DNA from: Pontibacter oryzae
GTDB taxonomy: Bacteria > Bacteroidota > Bacteroidia > Cytophagales > Hymenobacteraceae
Assembly (NCBI RefSeq): GCF_003576375.1
Contig: NZ_QWGE01000007.1
Location: 62,001 to 126,000 of the forward strand
Direction of reading: 5' to 3'
Length of the DNA: 64,000 nucleotides
Part shown: piece after piece, positions 8,381 through 17,238 of the stretch
Numbering within the stretch: the stretch's first letter is position 1
Layout of the letters: every line of letters starts with the position of its first letter
Notes under the pieces: model-generated
The model's database searches: none
Told to the model about the DNA's origin: nothing
Seen by the model: only the letters and a program-made list of their open reading frames with translations
Position numbers and translations under genes: made by a program

Positions 8381-9008
8381 ATGGAGCTAGTATTAGCCAC
8401 GTTTTCGGCCCTCTTTACAGTAGTAAACCCTTTCGGCGCGATGCCGGTCTTTCTCACCCTCACTCAAGACGACACACCCAGCAACAGAAATCAACAGGCG
8501 TTGCGCGCTTGCATCTACATGGCCCTGATGCTCTCCGTGTTCTTCCTGGCTGGGCAGTATGTGCTCAACTTCTTCGGCATCAGGTTGTCTGACATACGGA
8601 TAGCCGGAGGCCTGATGATCATGCGGGCTGGGTTTGGCCTGCTCACCAGCAAGGCGCACCGGGGCAAGAAAGTGTCCAAAGGCGTGCTTCGGGAAGGCCT
8701 GGAGAAGGACGATATTTCCTTCACGCCACTGGCCATGCCCATGCTCTCGGGGCCTGGCTCTATTGCCGTGAGTATAGGCATGTTCACCAAGTCGCTCACC
8801 ATCCCGGACATGGCCATGATTCCTGGTGGGCATCGTGCTGCTGGCCATCGTGAGCTACATTGTGCTGCGGTTCTCCTATCAGCTCACCCGCTTTATGGGC
8901 AAGTCCGGCCTGGCGGCCCTCTCGCGCATCATGGGCTTCATCGTGCTCTCCATCGGCGTCAACTTCATCGTGTCGGCGCTCACGGCGCTGTTCTTTACCG
9001 AGCGGTAG
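8381..9008 (+). pseudogene. MarC family integral membrane protein, interrupted by a frameshift
   Basis: The first 145 codons or so encode a MarC-type protein (ATFSALFTVVNPFGAMPVFL, IRIAGGLMIMRAGFGLL, PLAMPMLSGPGSIA). Near 8816-8820 the frame is lost. The remainder of the family, with its last two membrane helices (GIVLLAIVSYIVLRF and SRIMGFIVLSIGVNFIVSAL), continues one base further on and ends at 9008. Removing one base at about 8819 restores a normal-length protein of about 209 residues. Either a recent frameshift mutation or a single-base sequence error; the second half shows no decay. MarC function is unknown despite the old antibiotic-resistance name. Confidence 0.85.
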
Positions 9009-9101
9009 GTTTATTTTAATGAAATGATTTGAAGCTGCATCGGCGGCTTGCCAGAACTAAACTATAAGCGGAGAGGGAGCAAAACATACGCCACCTACCT
9101 A

Positions 9102-9206
9102 TAGCGACAAAACCAGTTGCCGCAGCCCGTATCATAAGCCACAGCAACTGGTAGCGACAAAACCAGTTGCCGCAGCCCGTATCATAAGCCACAGCAACTG
9201 GTTTAC
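9102..9206. repeat. Perfect 50-bp tandem duplication containing a hairpin
   Basis: Two identical 50-bp copies, 9102-9151 and 9152-9201. Each contains the inverted repeat CCAGTTGC ... GCAACTGG, so each copy forms a hairpin. It lies between the convergent marC remnant and the 9252 gene, where a bidirectional terminator is expected; a duplicated terminator is the simplest reading. Confidence 0.8.
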
Positions 9207-9251
9207 CGAAGGTTTGCGCGTTCCTCAGGCGCGGCGAACCGCGGCCAAGCG

Positions 9252-9731
9252 TTATACCTGCTGACTGTTGCTCTGCCTCCTCAGCCTCCAGCGTAGCGGG
9301 ATGTTGACCAGCGGGCCAAGCGTAAGCGTCAGTAGCAGATACAGCACCAGCACCCGCGGGTAAGGATCTACCGTGTTATACAAATCTATGATGGAGGCAT
9401 AAGGCAGCAGGATCCCCATCAACAGCAACAGCATATAAAACAGCAGAAGCTGGAAGAAGACAGGCCAGTTATTAACACGGGTGTACCTATAAGCCAGACT
9501 GTAAGGTAACAGCACGAACAGAAAAAAAGACCAGCCAAAGTAAAACAGCGTCATTCTCGCGTTTAAGTCTATCCTTTCCAGGTTAAGCTTGTCTGCCCCG
9601 TCGGCATTAAACAACACCTGCACTACCTGCCATAAAAAGGCGGTGAAGGCCGGAAACAGCACCAGCAAAATGAGCAGTAGCCAGGTTATCTCGCCTGCCT
9701 TTCTTATAGGTTGTGAAACCATTGCTTTCAT
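9252..9731 (-). CDS. Small integral membrane protein of unknown function
   Basis: About 159 residues with four predicted membrane helices (LLLILLVLFPAFTAFL, MTLFYFGWSFFLFVLLPYSL, FFQLLLFYMLLLLMGILL, VLVLYLLLTLTLGPLV) and a basic C-terminus (RWRLRRQS). I take the ATG at 9731; an upstream TTG at 9752 would overlap the previous gene. It lies 11 bp after the large glycine-rich lipoprotein gene on the same strand, so it is probably cotranscribed and may be its partner, for example an immunity protein; that role is inference only. Confidence 0.7.
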   Translation of the reverse strand: MKAMVSQPIRKAGEITWLLLILLVLFPAFTAFLWQVVQVLFNADGADKLNLERIDLNARMTLFYFGWSFFLFVLLPYSLAYRYTRVNNWPVFFQLLLFYMLLLLMGILLPYASIIDLYNTVDPYPRVLVLYLLLTLTLGPLVNIPLRWRLRRQSNSQQV

Positions 9732-9742
9732 CAGGTATAAGG

Positions 9743-11416
9743 TTAATCCCAAAGACAGTTTTTCGACAAAGTACTCAAGGGCAGTTTACCCTCCATTACC
9801 TCCTTTACTTTTGCCCAGTCTGGGCGTTCTTTATAGGTTTCACCAACTCTGGCACTACCACTATTATGATTTACATAGCTTTCGATTTTAGTCTGAAAAG
9901 ATGTCCAAAGAGCATCTGCCTTATTAAACGGTATTCCTGTAGTATTTTGTGCTAGTGTGCCCCACATGTCTGTAAGTCGGTCTACACCTCTTGTATAAAA
10001 AGTGTAGCTACCGTCAGCGTTTGCTACATAGCTGAACTCTCTGTTTCCACTTACGGGATGATTCCCATTAAAAGGATCTCGGATTGTGGAGAATGTCCAG
10101 CTGTTAGGAGAATAACTTGAAGTTATTACAGAACCCGAATTACCTGGAATAGCAATACTCACAACTGCGCCAGTAGGATTTGAAGAGTACCAAAGCCCTG
10201 TATCATCAACCCCATAATGGTTGTAAGGTGTAAATTCTGACAAGCTTACATCTACAAATGAGTTAATGTCCCTCCTAATTCTATCCAGCAATTGTTGAGG
10301 AGTTAATTGCTGACCGTTGATAACCGGCAGCTTTGTAACGTTAACACTAAAATAATCCATGTTCACGACTGTGCTATAAGCGTTATTTATGTCTAACACC
10401 TGACCAGCATAAGAATAGCTGATAGGCATTCCATAAGGATTAGACATCACTATAACCTTTGCAATAATATTATTTACTTTCTGCTTTTGAGCGGCGGTTG
10501 TCTGGTGAGCCGCCAAATTCAACCATTTGGTTATCAAATCGCACGGCACATCTCCCAGCAATGAAAAAGGCTTAGACTGTATTTGGCTATTCAAAGCGTC
10601 TGTGCTAGGAGGAGTTAAATAAGAGCTGCCACCCCCGCTGACGCCGCCGTCGTTATAACTACCACCTGTTCCGCCATCATAAGGTCCACCATAATCAATT
10701 CCGCCTGGATTTCCGTCATCACCACCACCGGCACCACCGCCTGTGCAGCTAACCTCTGTATACATATAGTGACATTCGCCGCCACCGCATGAATACCAGT
10801 CAACGTAAGTGCAACTGCCTGGGTCATACAACTGCACCTGAGTAGTTGGCTGCTCCACAACTTGCCTCGGGCCTGATAATGAAAATATTCGGCCACCACT
10901 ATACTTAAAGCCTCTTATAAATTTTCCATTCCAATCTTCAACTACAACAATACCCGAAAATGGCTGCTTGCCTTTTGCACCGTTTAAAAAATCTTCATCG
11001 GCAACTACTGTAATAACCTCTGTGCGCCACTCGCCACTTTTGTGCTTATACAGCATCATATAAGCTGCATTATTTAGAGCAAAAGTTGTGTTGCTGCCAC
11101 GAAATTTAGCGAACAGTTCTTTAGAGTACTTAAGTGGAACCACAACCGCTTCGCCAATGGTAAGTTGCTTAACTTCTGCCTTCTGCCAATCCACAGCTTT
11201 AGCAAGATGGTGGCGGGGGTTATCATTAGACGTACTCATTTGCGATACCGTATCAGGCAATTGCTTCCAGTTTAACAGCATTTCATCAAAATTCTGCTTA
11301 GCAGTTTGCACGAGCAGGACGTCAGGAGCCCCATTAGGCACGATATTTTCCGCTTCTTTTGCACATGCAAACAGCAGTACCAGCACTGCCAGTAAAATTG
11401 TTTTTAATGTTTTCAT
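9743..11416 (-). CDS. Large lipoprotein with Gly-rich linker and a possible effector-like C-terminal domain
   Basis: 557 residues. The lipoprotein signal ends in LLFAC (Cys about 18). Residues about 20-205 form an N-terminal domain, followed by a Cys-containing segment (DPGSCTYVDWYSCGGGECHY, then VSCTGGG). A Gly/Asp-rich linker covers about 228-270. The C-terminal part (about 285-557) contains DPFNGNHPVSGNREFSYV and GSYTFYTRGVDRLTDMWG, which resemble C-terminal modules I associate with Bacteroidota polymorphic-toxin-like proteins; this resemblance is from memory and weak. The gene is AT-richer than its neighbours, a hint of transfer. A small four-helix membrane protein gene follows directly. 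Confidence 0.7.
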   Translation of the reverse strand: MKTLKTILLAVLVLLFACAKEAENIVPNGAPDVLLVQTAKQNFDEMLLNWKQLPDTVSQMSTSNDNPRHHLAKAVDWQKAEVKQLTIGEAVVVPLKYSKELFAKFRGSNTTFALNNAAYMMLYKHKSGEWRTEVITVVADEDFLNGAKGKQPFSGIVVVEDWNGKFIRGFKYSGGRIFSLSGPRQVVEQPTTQVQLYDPGSCTYVDWYSCGGGECHYMYTEVSCTGGGAGGGDDGNPGGIDYGGPYDGGTGGSYNDGGVSGGGSSYLTPPSTDALNSQIQSKPFSLLGDVPCDLITKWLNLAAHQTTAAQKQKVNNIIAKVIVMSNPYGMPISYSYAGQVLDINNAYSTVVNMDYFSVNVTKLPVINGQQLTPQQLLDRIRRDINSFVDVSLSEFTPYNHYGVDDTGLWYSSNPTGAVVSIAIPGNSGSVITSSYSPNSWTFSTIRDPFNGNHPVSGNREFSYVANADGSYTFYTRGVDRLTDMWGTLAQNTTGIPFNKADALWTSFQTKIESYVNHNSGSARVGETYKERPDWAKVKEVMEGKLPLSTLSKNCLWD

Positions 11417-11468
11417 AGGATTTATATTTTTTTACCAATTATACATATATATATGTATATGTATATGT

Positions 11469-11499
11469 ACAAAAAATAATTATTCAAATTATTTTTTGT
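11469..11499. promoter_or_regulatory. AT-rich perfect inverted repeat between divergent genes
   Basis: Thirteen-bp arms ACAAAAAATAATT/AATTATTTTTTGT with a 5-nt loop, next to an alternating TA tract (11442-11468). It lies between the lipoprotein gene (minus) and hemE (plus). It may be an operator or a cruciform-prone element; no start-proximal promoter box was seen on the minus strand. Confidence 0.4.
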
Positions 11500-11588
11500 A
11501 AGACGAGAAGATGCGTGCTGCCTAGTGTGCACAGGCTGCCGGCTTTCGAGCCAACATGGCAAAGTATAGGCAGAATGACGGCTCCGGC

Positions 11589-11619
11589 TTTCGGCAATGC
11601 CGTATAAACCGTATCTTTG
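11589..11619 (+). promoter_or_regulatory. hemE promoter, TTTC-N19-TATCTTTG
   Basis: The -7 box TATCTTTG (11612-11619) lies only 4 bp before the hemE ATG at 11624, with TTTC 19 bp upstream of it. If transcription starts about 5-7 bp after the box, the mRNA is leaderless. Confidence 0.6.
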
Positions 11620-11623
11620 CCCC

Positions 11624-12664
11624 ATGCAACTGAAGAACGACTTGCTTATAAGAGCCGCGAAGGGGGAGACGGTAGAGCGTACCCCGGTTTGGCTGATGCG
11701 CCAGGCTGGCCGCATTTTACCTGAATACCGTGCCGTACGCGAGAGCCTGAGTGGCTTTAAAGAACTGGTGGAAACGCCGGAACTTGCCGCTGAGGTTACC
11801 ATACAACCCGTAGACATACTGGACGTGGACGCCGCCATTATTTTCTCTGACATCCTGGTGGTGCCGGAGGCGATGGGCTGTACCTACGAAATGATAGAGA
11901 AGCGCGGTCCGCTGTTCCCGAACACCATTCGCACAGAGGCCGACCTGAAAAAACTCCGCGTAGCCGACCCGCACGAGCACCTGCACTATGTGCTGGATGC
12001 CATCAAGATCACTAAAAAAGCCCTGAACGGACGCGTACCGCTCATCGGTTTTGCCGGCGCCCCCTGGACGATCCTGGCATACATGGTGGAAGGCAGCGGA
12101 TCTAAGACCTTCTCTCAGGCGCGTGGCATGTTGTACACCAACCCTAAGCTGGCACACCAACTGCTCCGCATGATCACGGATACTACCATTGCTTACTTAA
12201 AAGCACAGGTGGAGGCAGGCGCTAACCTTATCCAGATCTTCGACTCGTGGGCAGGTATACTTTCTCCGGCGCTATACCGTGAGTTTGCCTTGCCATACAT
12301 TTCCGAGATGTGTGATGCTATTACCACGGTGCCTGTAACGGTGTTTGCAAAAGGCGCATTCTTTGCCATGGAAGACTTCAGCAAGCTGAACTGCGAAACC
12401 ATTGGCCTGGACTGGAACATGGACATCAGCAAAGCACGCAAAGAGGTTGGCCCGAACAAAACCCTGCAAGGCAACATGGACCCATGCCTGCTTTACAGCT
12501 CGTTCGAGAACATCCAGCGCGAGACCATAAACATGCTGAAGGAGTTTGGCCCGCAGCGCCACATCGCTAACCTTGGCCACGGCGTGTACCCAGACACTGA
12601 CCCTGAGAAAGTGAAGTGCTTTGTGCAGACAGTGAAGGAATACGGTAGCATTATTAACGGCTAG
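11624..12664 (+). CDS. hemE: Uroporphyrinogen III decarboxylase
   Basis: 346 residues from the ATG at 11624; that start ([15 protein letters not shown]) matches the family, whereas an upstream in-frame ATG at 11597 would precede the promoter. HemE removes four acetate carboxyl groups from uroporphyrinogen III to give coproporphyrinogen III in haem synthesis. Seen here are [17 protein letters not shown] (substrate-binding arginines), [34 protein letters not shown], and [13 protein letters not shown] at the end. Its promoter box is so close to the start that the transcript is probably leaderless. Confidence 0.96.
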   Translation: MQLKNDLLIRAAKGETVERTPVWLMRQAGRILPEYRAVRESLSGFKELVETPELAAEVTIQPVDILDVDAAIIFSDILVVPEAMGCTYEMIEKRGPLFPNTIRTEADLKKLRVADPHEHLHYVLDAIKITKKALNGRVPLIGFAGAPWTILAYMVEGSGSKTFSQARGMLYTNPKLAHQLLRMITDTTIAYLKAQVEAGANLIQIFDSWAGILSPALYREFALPYISEMCDAITTVPVTVFAKGAFFAMEDFSKLNCETIGLDWNMDISKARKEVGPNKTLQGNMDPCLLYSSFENIQRETINMLKEFGPQRHIANLGHGVYPDTDPEKVKCFVQTVKEYGSIING

Positions 12665-12687
12665 TATAACATAGTTACCATAAATAG

Positions 12688-12723
12688 GAAGGGCCTGCTA
12701 AAGTATAGCAGGCCCTTCTTATT
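12688..12723 (+). terminator. Rho-independent terminator of hemE
   Basis: Perfect 13-bp stem (arms 12688-12700 and 12706-12718) with loop AAGTA, followed by a T-rich tail. Confidence 0.85.
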
Positions 12724-12938
12724 TATAGTTTGTGCTGATGGGTTATACTTTTAAGTAAACACGCCTCAACAAGACTTTTTATGTAGATGTTAGTAATTTA
12801 TCCACGCCATCAAGTCAAAACGAGACTTCGCGAACTTGGCGCGCAAAACTGTCTATCTGAAACTTTAGGCTTGCAAGGCTGAGTATTGCCAGTTGCTATG
12901 CCAACAACACCAAAGCCGTTCCCAAGCCCACGTTACTT

Positions 12939-14738
12939 TTAACCTACAGCCAGGTGTGTGGCCGGATATTTATAGGCCGTAGACGATGCCCTGCTGCTAA
13001 GCGCCAGCGCCAGCGTAAGCGTTCCTACCCTGCCCAGGTACATCGAAAGTATAATCACACACTTCCCGACGTCAGATAAACCCGCCGTGATGCCGGTACT
13101 CAAACCAACCGTGGCAAACGCAGATACCTGCTCAAAAGCCAGCTTCATAATATCAAACTGCCCATCAGAAATGGAAAGTATAAATATAAACGTGATGTTG
13201 AAGATCGCGGCAAAGGTAAACACCGAAAAGGCCTTATAGGCCACAGAGTGCGGAATGGTGCGGTGCCCGATTTCCATGTTACGCTTGTTCCGGATAGTGG
13301 TAGCCACGGCAAACAGAATAACCGTAAAGGTGGTGGTTTTGATACCGCCACCCGTAGAGCCCGGCGATGCCCCGATAAACATCAGGAAAATAAACATCAT
13401 CAGCGTTGGCACGGTCAGCGCAGAAATATCCACGGTGTTGAAGCCGGCAGTTCTTGTGGTTACTGATTGGAAAAACGAAGTGATCAGCGCTTCGGCAAAG
13501 GTCATGTGCGCGAGCGTGTTGAAGTATTCCAGCAGGAAGAAGCCCACCGTACCCAGCGCCAGTAAAGCAGCAGAAGTATACATGATCACGCGAGTCAGCA
13601 TTTTCCAGTTCTTCCAGGGTGCCTTCATACGTGCGCGCATGGCCGATGGCGAGAACACGTCGATGATGGCCGGGAAGCCCAGACCTCCGAATATTATCAG
13701 CACGGCAATGGTGAGGTGCATCAGGTAAGAAAAGCGCACCGGCTGAGTGTAAAGCCCTTCGGGATACAGCGAAAAACCTGCATTACAGAAAGCTGACACG
13801 GCATGAAACACTGAAAAGAAAATCTTGGTACCCAGGTTTGTAAATGGCACATCCTGCCCCCACATCATAAAAATCACCAAAGCCCCAATACCCTCAATAG
13901 TAAGTGTCAGGAAGATTAATTGGCGAAGCAGGCCTTTAGTAGAAAACAGCGACTCGCTTTCCATGAGCTCGTGCATGGCAACGTGCTGCTTCACCCCGAT
14001 GCCTTGCCGCATCAGCGAGGCGAAGAACGTGGCAAATGTAAGTATGCCCAAACCGCCCATTTGTATCAGCACCAACAGCACTACCTGCCCGGCAAAGGTA
14101 AAGTAAGTACCTGGGTCAACCACGGCCAAACCGGTAACGCACGAGGCGCTGGTAGCCATAAACAGGGCATCCAGAAAGCGTATACCATCTGGTGAGTTCG
14201 TCATTTTAGGCAGCATGAACAGGCCAGTACCCAACAAAATCAGGAACACAAAGCTGAACAGGAAAGTGATGGAAGGCTTGAGCTGCAGGGTTTTAAGGTG
14301 CACACGGGTCTCCAGCAACTCCACGATCAGGAACACCAGCATGTACATCGACACCATGACACGGTATAACTCCACCGAGAGCGGAATACCTATCCCATCG
14401 AAGATGTTGTATATCAGCGGAATACCTAGCATGTACGTGAACACTTGGTTCACAAACACAATCCCCATCAGGATGCCTTCAAACCAGGTTCGCCTCAGGA
14501 ACTTTTTCCGCTCAAACGTATAAAGTATGCGCAGGAAATAGATGATCACGAAAATGGCCAGAATGCCGTCAATGGCATAGTATAGCATTTGCAGCGTGGC
14601 TTGCTTCTCTACCACCCCGTGGGCATAGATTAGCAGGCCGACGGCCACCAATGTAAGCACATAAGTTGTACGGCGCATAATCTTATATGCGGTCAACTTA
14701 CTGTCGTACAATAACCTGTTAAGAGCTTCTGTGTTCAT
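12939..14738 (-). CDS. trkH: TrkH/KtrB family potassium uptake channel subunit
   Basis: 599 residues, with about a dozen membrane helices. Four P-loop selectivity regions are expected; those visible are TSASCVTGLAVVDPGTYFT, FHAVSAFCNAGFSLYPEG, VTTRTAGFNTVDI (with SPGSTGGGIKTTT after it) and ASAFATVGLSTGIT. An N-terminal extension of about 150 residues with extra helices precedes the core. TrkH moves K+ across the inner membrane, usually gated by a TrkA/KtrA cytoplasmic subunit; no such gene is in this window. It overlaps the 3' end of hldA by 20 bp and is the last gene of an aminotransferase-hldA-trkH operon. Confidence 0.9.
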   Translation of the reverse strand: MNTEALNRLLYDSKLTAYKIMRRTTYVLTLVAVGLLIYAHGVVEKQATLQMLYYAIDGILAIFVIIYFLRILYTFERKKFLRRTWFEGILMGIVFVNQVFTYMLGIPLIYNIFDGIGIPLSVELYRVMVSMYMLVFLIVELLETRVHLKTLQLKPSITFLFSFVFLILLGTGLFMLPKMTNSPDGIRFLDALFMATSASCVTGLAVVDPGTYFTFAGQVVLLVLIQMGGLGILTFATFFASLMRQGIGVKQHVAMHELMESESLFSTKGLLRQLIFLTLTIEGIGALVIFMMWGQDVPFTNLGTKIFFSVFHAVSAFCNAGFSLYPEGLYTQPVRFSYLMHLTIAVLIIFGGLGFPAIIDVFSPSAMRARMKAPWKNWKMLTRVIMYTSAALLALGTVGFFLLEYFNTLAHMTFAEALITSFFQSVTTRTAGFNTVDISALTVPTLMMFIFLMFIGASPGSTGGGIKTTTFTVILFAVATTIRNKRNMEIGHRTIPHSVAYKAFSVFTFAAIFNITFIFILSISDGQFDIMKLAFEQVSAFATVGLSTGITAGLSDVGKCVIILSMYLGRVGTLTLALALSSRASSTAYKYPATHLAVG

Positions 14739-15738
14739 GTGTATCGTACAACCTTATGCGCTGCGCCTCTTCAAACAATTTTTGCTTATCAACGGGCACC
14801 ACGCCCACTTGTTCGCAAACCAAGCCACCGCCCAGGTTGCTGAGGCCAGCCATAAAAGGCATGGAAGTTTGCAGCGCCATACACAGAGCCGCTATGCTGA
14901 TCACGGTGTCGCCGGCGCCGGAAACGTCGGATATGGAACGGCGGTGCGCCCCGATATATGTTTTTTCATCGCCTTCGGCAACAAAGACTCCTCTTTCTGA
15001 TAGAGTTACCAACACCTGTTTCACTTGCAGCTGTTCTTGCAGCTCCTCTACCGCAGCCTCAAAGGCCGGCAGGTTCTCGTCTGCAAACTCCAGCTTCAGG
15101 CCTTCTTTCAGCTCTTTGAGGTTAGGTTTAAACAAGGTGCAGCCCACGTAACTCAGGAAGTTTTTCTTCTTCGGGTCGATTACGCTCGGGATATTGCGCT
15201 CGTTAGCCAACTGCAGAAAATGTTTGATGTTCGCTTCCGAAAACACGCCTTTATCATAATCTTCAAAAATCACGACATCGGCCTGATCGAGCAATTGCAG
15301 GTAGTGCTCCTCGAGGTGGCGCTCTTCGTAATCGGTTAGGTTATGCTCAATCTCCGAATCCACACGAAGCAGCTGCTGCACGCCGGCAATAATGCGGTGC
15401 TTAATAGTGGTTACCCGCTCCGGGCTTTGCACAATACCAGCTGTTGGCAAGCCTTTCTCCTCCATCAGGCGCAGGTAGTCGGCGCCGTCCTGGTCATCGC
15501 CGATAACGGAGCAGAGCAGCGGCGTTGCGCCCATGGCCTGCACATTCAGGGCCACGTTGGCAGCACCGCCCAGGCGCTTTTCGCGTTTCACCACGTTAAC
15601 GATCGGCACCGGTGCTTCCGGGGAAATGCGCGAGGTTTTGCCCCACAAGTATGAGTCAATCATCACATCTCCCACCACCAGTACCTTGAGGCCGTTAAAC
15701 GCCTCAAACATACTTTCCAAACTATTAATGTTGCTCAT
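14719..15738 (-). CDS. hldA: D-glycero-beta-D-manno-heptose-7-phosphate kinase (PfkB family)
   Basis: 339 residues with only the kinase half of the E. coli HldE fusion. Family marks are VLVVGDVMIDSYLWG, RISPEAPVPIV, KRLGGAANVALNVQAMGA and the C-terminal PfkB signature SDVSGAGDTVIS (Asp about 276 as catalytic base). The enzyme phosphorylates heptose-7-phosphate at C1 on the way to ADP-heptose for lipopolysaccharide. Its ATG shares one base with the TAA of the aminotransferase gene (TAATG), suggesting translational coupling. No nucleotidyltransferase half is nearby. Another PfkB sugar kinase role is possible but less likely. Confidence 0.85.
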   Translation of the reverse strand: MSNINSLESMFEAFNGLKVLVVGDVMIDSYLWGKTSRISPEAPVPIVNVVKREKRLGGAANVALNVQAMGATPLLCSVIGDDQDGADYLRLMEEKGLPTAGIVQSPERVTTIKHRIIAGVQQLLRVDSEIEHNLTDYEERHLEEHYLQLLDQADVVIFEDYDKGVFSEANIKHFLQLANERNIPSVIDPKKKNFLSYVGCTLFKPNLKELKEGLKLEFADENLPAFEAAVEELQEQLQVKQVLVTLSERGVFVAEGDEKTYIGAHRRSISDVSGAGDTVISIAALCMALQTSMPFMAGLSNLGGGLVCEQVGVVPVDKQKLFEEAQRIRLYDTHEHRSS

Positions 15739-16952
15739 TACTGCAATTTTGCAAGACTGATTTTAATGCGACGCAGCGCCTCGGTCAGTTTATCATCGGA
15801 GGTGGCAAACGAGAAACGGATACACTGCGGTGCCCCAAAGGCCTCACCGCTTACCACGGCCACGTTGGCGTCTGTCAGGATAAACATGCTCAGGTCCTGG
15901 GCACTTGCTATGGTATGGCCTTCGAAAGACTTTCCGAAGTAATGGCTAACATCTGGGAAGATATAAAAGGCTCCGTTTGGCAGATAGGTTTTAAAGCCCG
16001 GTATCTCGTTCATCAGGCTTAACACCAGGTCGCGGCGGCGGCGGTAGGCCTCCGTCATTTCCAGGGCGCTGGCGTTACCGCCTTTAAGCGCAGCTGCAGC
16101 GGCCTTCTGCGAAATGGAGCAGGTTCCGGATGTTACCTGGCTCTGCATTTTATCGCAGGCTGCGGCAATCTCTCTGTTAGCGGCAAGGTAGCCCACGCGC
16201 CAGCCCGTCATGGCGTAGCCTTTCGAGAAGCCGTTTACGGTAACCACACGGTCACGGATAAAATCGATGTTAGCCAGGCTAAAGTGCTTGCCTTCAAAGT
16301 TGATGTACTCATAGATCTCATCGGCAATAACATAAATCTGCGGATGCTTCTCCAGCACGCGGGCAATCTCCATCAGCTCTGCCTCATCAAACACGGCACC
16401 TGTAGGGTTGCACGGCGAAGAGTACATTACCACTTTGGTATTAGACGTGATGGCTTTTTCCAGTTGCTCTGCCGTAACCTTGTAGTCGTTTTCGAGGCGG
16501 CCCATAACCGGTACCGGCACACCTTCTGCCAGCTTCACAATCTCCTCATAAGACACCCAGTAAGGCGAGAAAATAATTACTTCGTCGCCGGGGTTGGTAA
16601 GGCATAAAATGGCGTTGGCTATACTTTGCTTCGCTCCCGTGGATACCACAATGTTCTCGGGTGCGTAATCCAGGTTGTTATCGCGCTTGAATTTTTTCAC
16701 GATTTCCTGGCGCAGCTCCGGGTAACCTGCCACAGGCGTATAGAAGGTAAACCCTTCGTCGATGGCTTGCTTGGCCGCGTCTTTAATGTACTGCGGTGTC
16801 TGGAAGTCAGGTTCCCCGAAACTCAGGTTGATCACATCCAGGCCTTGAGCCGCCAGTTCGCGGGCCTTTTTGGCCATCGCAATGGTCTGCGACTCAGCCA
16901 ATGACAAAATTCTATCGGAAAGGATGGCTTTCGCCGCTTCAGTTTCTTGCAT
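15738..16952 (-). CDS. Class I pyridoxal-phosphate aminotransferase (aspartate aminotransferase type)
   Basis: 404 residues. Visible are SQTIAMAKKARELAAQGLDVI, LSFGEPDFQTP, FYTPVAGYPELR, STGAKQSIANA (PLP phosphate site), YSSPCNPTGAVF, IADEIYEYINF and VNGFSKGYAMTGWRVGY with the Schiff-base Lys about 243, then CIRFSFATSDDKL with the carboxylate-binding Arg. These place it with the I-gamma aspartate/prephenate aminotransferases, which use PLP to exchange amino groups between aspartate or glutamate and oxo acids. First gene of the operon with hldA and trkH. Confidence 0.9.
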   Translation of the reverse strand: MQETEAAKAILSDRILSLAESQTIAMAKKARELAAQGLDVINLSFGEPDFQTPQYIKDAAKQAIDEGFTFYTPVAGYPELRQEIVKKFKRDNNLDYAPENIVVSTGAKQSIANAILCLTNPGDEVIIFSPYWVSYEEIVKLAEGVPVPVMGRLENDYKVTAEQLEKAITSNTKVVMYSSPCNPTGAVFDEAELMEIARVLEKHPQIYVIADEIYEYINFEGKHFSLANIDFIRDRVVTVNGFSKGYAMTGWRVGYLAANREIAAACDKMQSQVTSGTCSISQKAAAAALKGGNASALEMTEAYRRRRDLVLSLMNEIPGFKTYLPNGAFYIFPDVSHYFGKSFEGHTIASAQDLSMFILTDANVAVVSGEAFGAPQCIRFSFATSDDKLTEALRRIKISLAKLQ

Positions 16953-17180
16953 AAGCTATAGGTTAAGCTGGCAATTTACTCATTATGCTACAGACTTTCC
17001 AGCAGCAAGCCTGATAATCAGGTGTAGAAATATGGTTTTGGTTGAATTTTTAATCACCAGTATAAGATACACCACGGTATTTGGGCCAATCTGAGCCATC
17101 ACAGCATCACCAGGGCAATACTTCCTTTTAATGCCCAGTATGCTTTCTTTGATGCATAGCGCTTGCCTAAAACTATTGTT

Positions 17181-17217
17181 AATAAAAAAGGCTGCAGAAA
17201 AATATTCTGCAGCCTTT
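17181..17217 (-). terminator. Rho-independent terminator of clpS-recR
   Basis: Thirteen-bp stem (arms 17187-17199 and 17205-17217) followed, on the minus strand, by a T run, 21 bp after the recR stop. Confidence 0.85.
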
Positions 17218-17238
17218 CATACTTTATACTTCAGGGAG

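Noticed and set aside
8381-9019. Programmed frameshift in marC
   Set aside because: No slippery heptamer or downstream stimulatory structure is seen near 8816-8825; mutation or sequence error is simpler.
9102-9201. Two direct repeats as a minimal CRISPR array
   Set aside because: The copies abut with no spacers and no cas genes are in the window.
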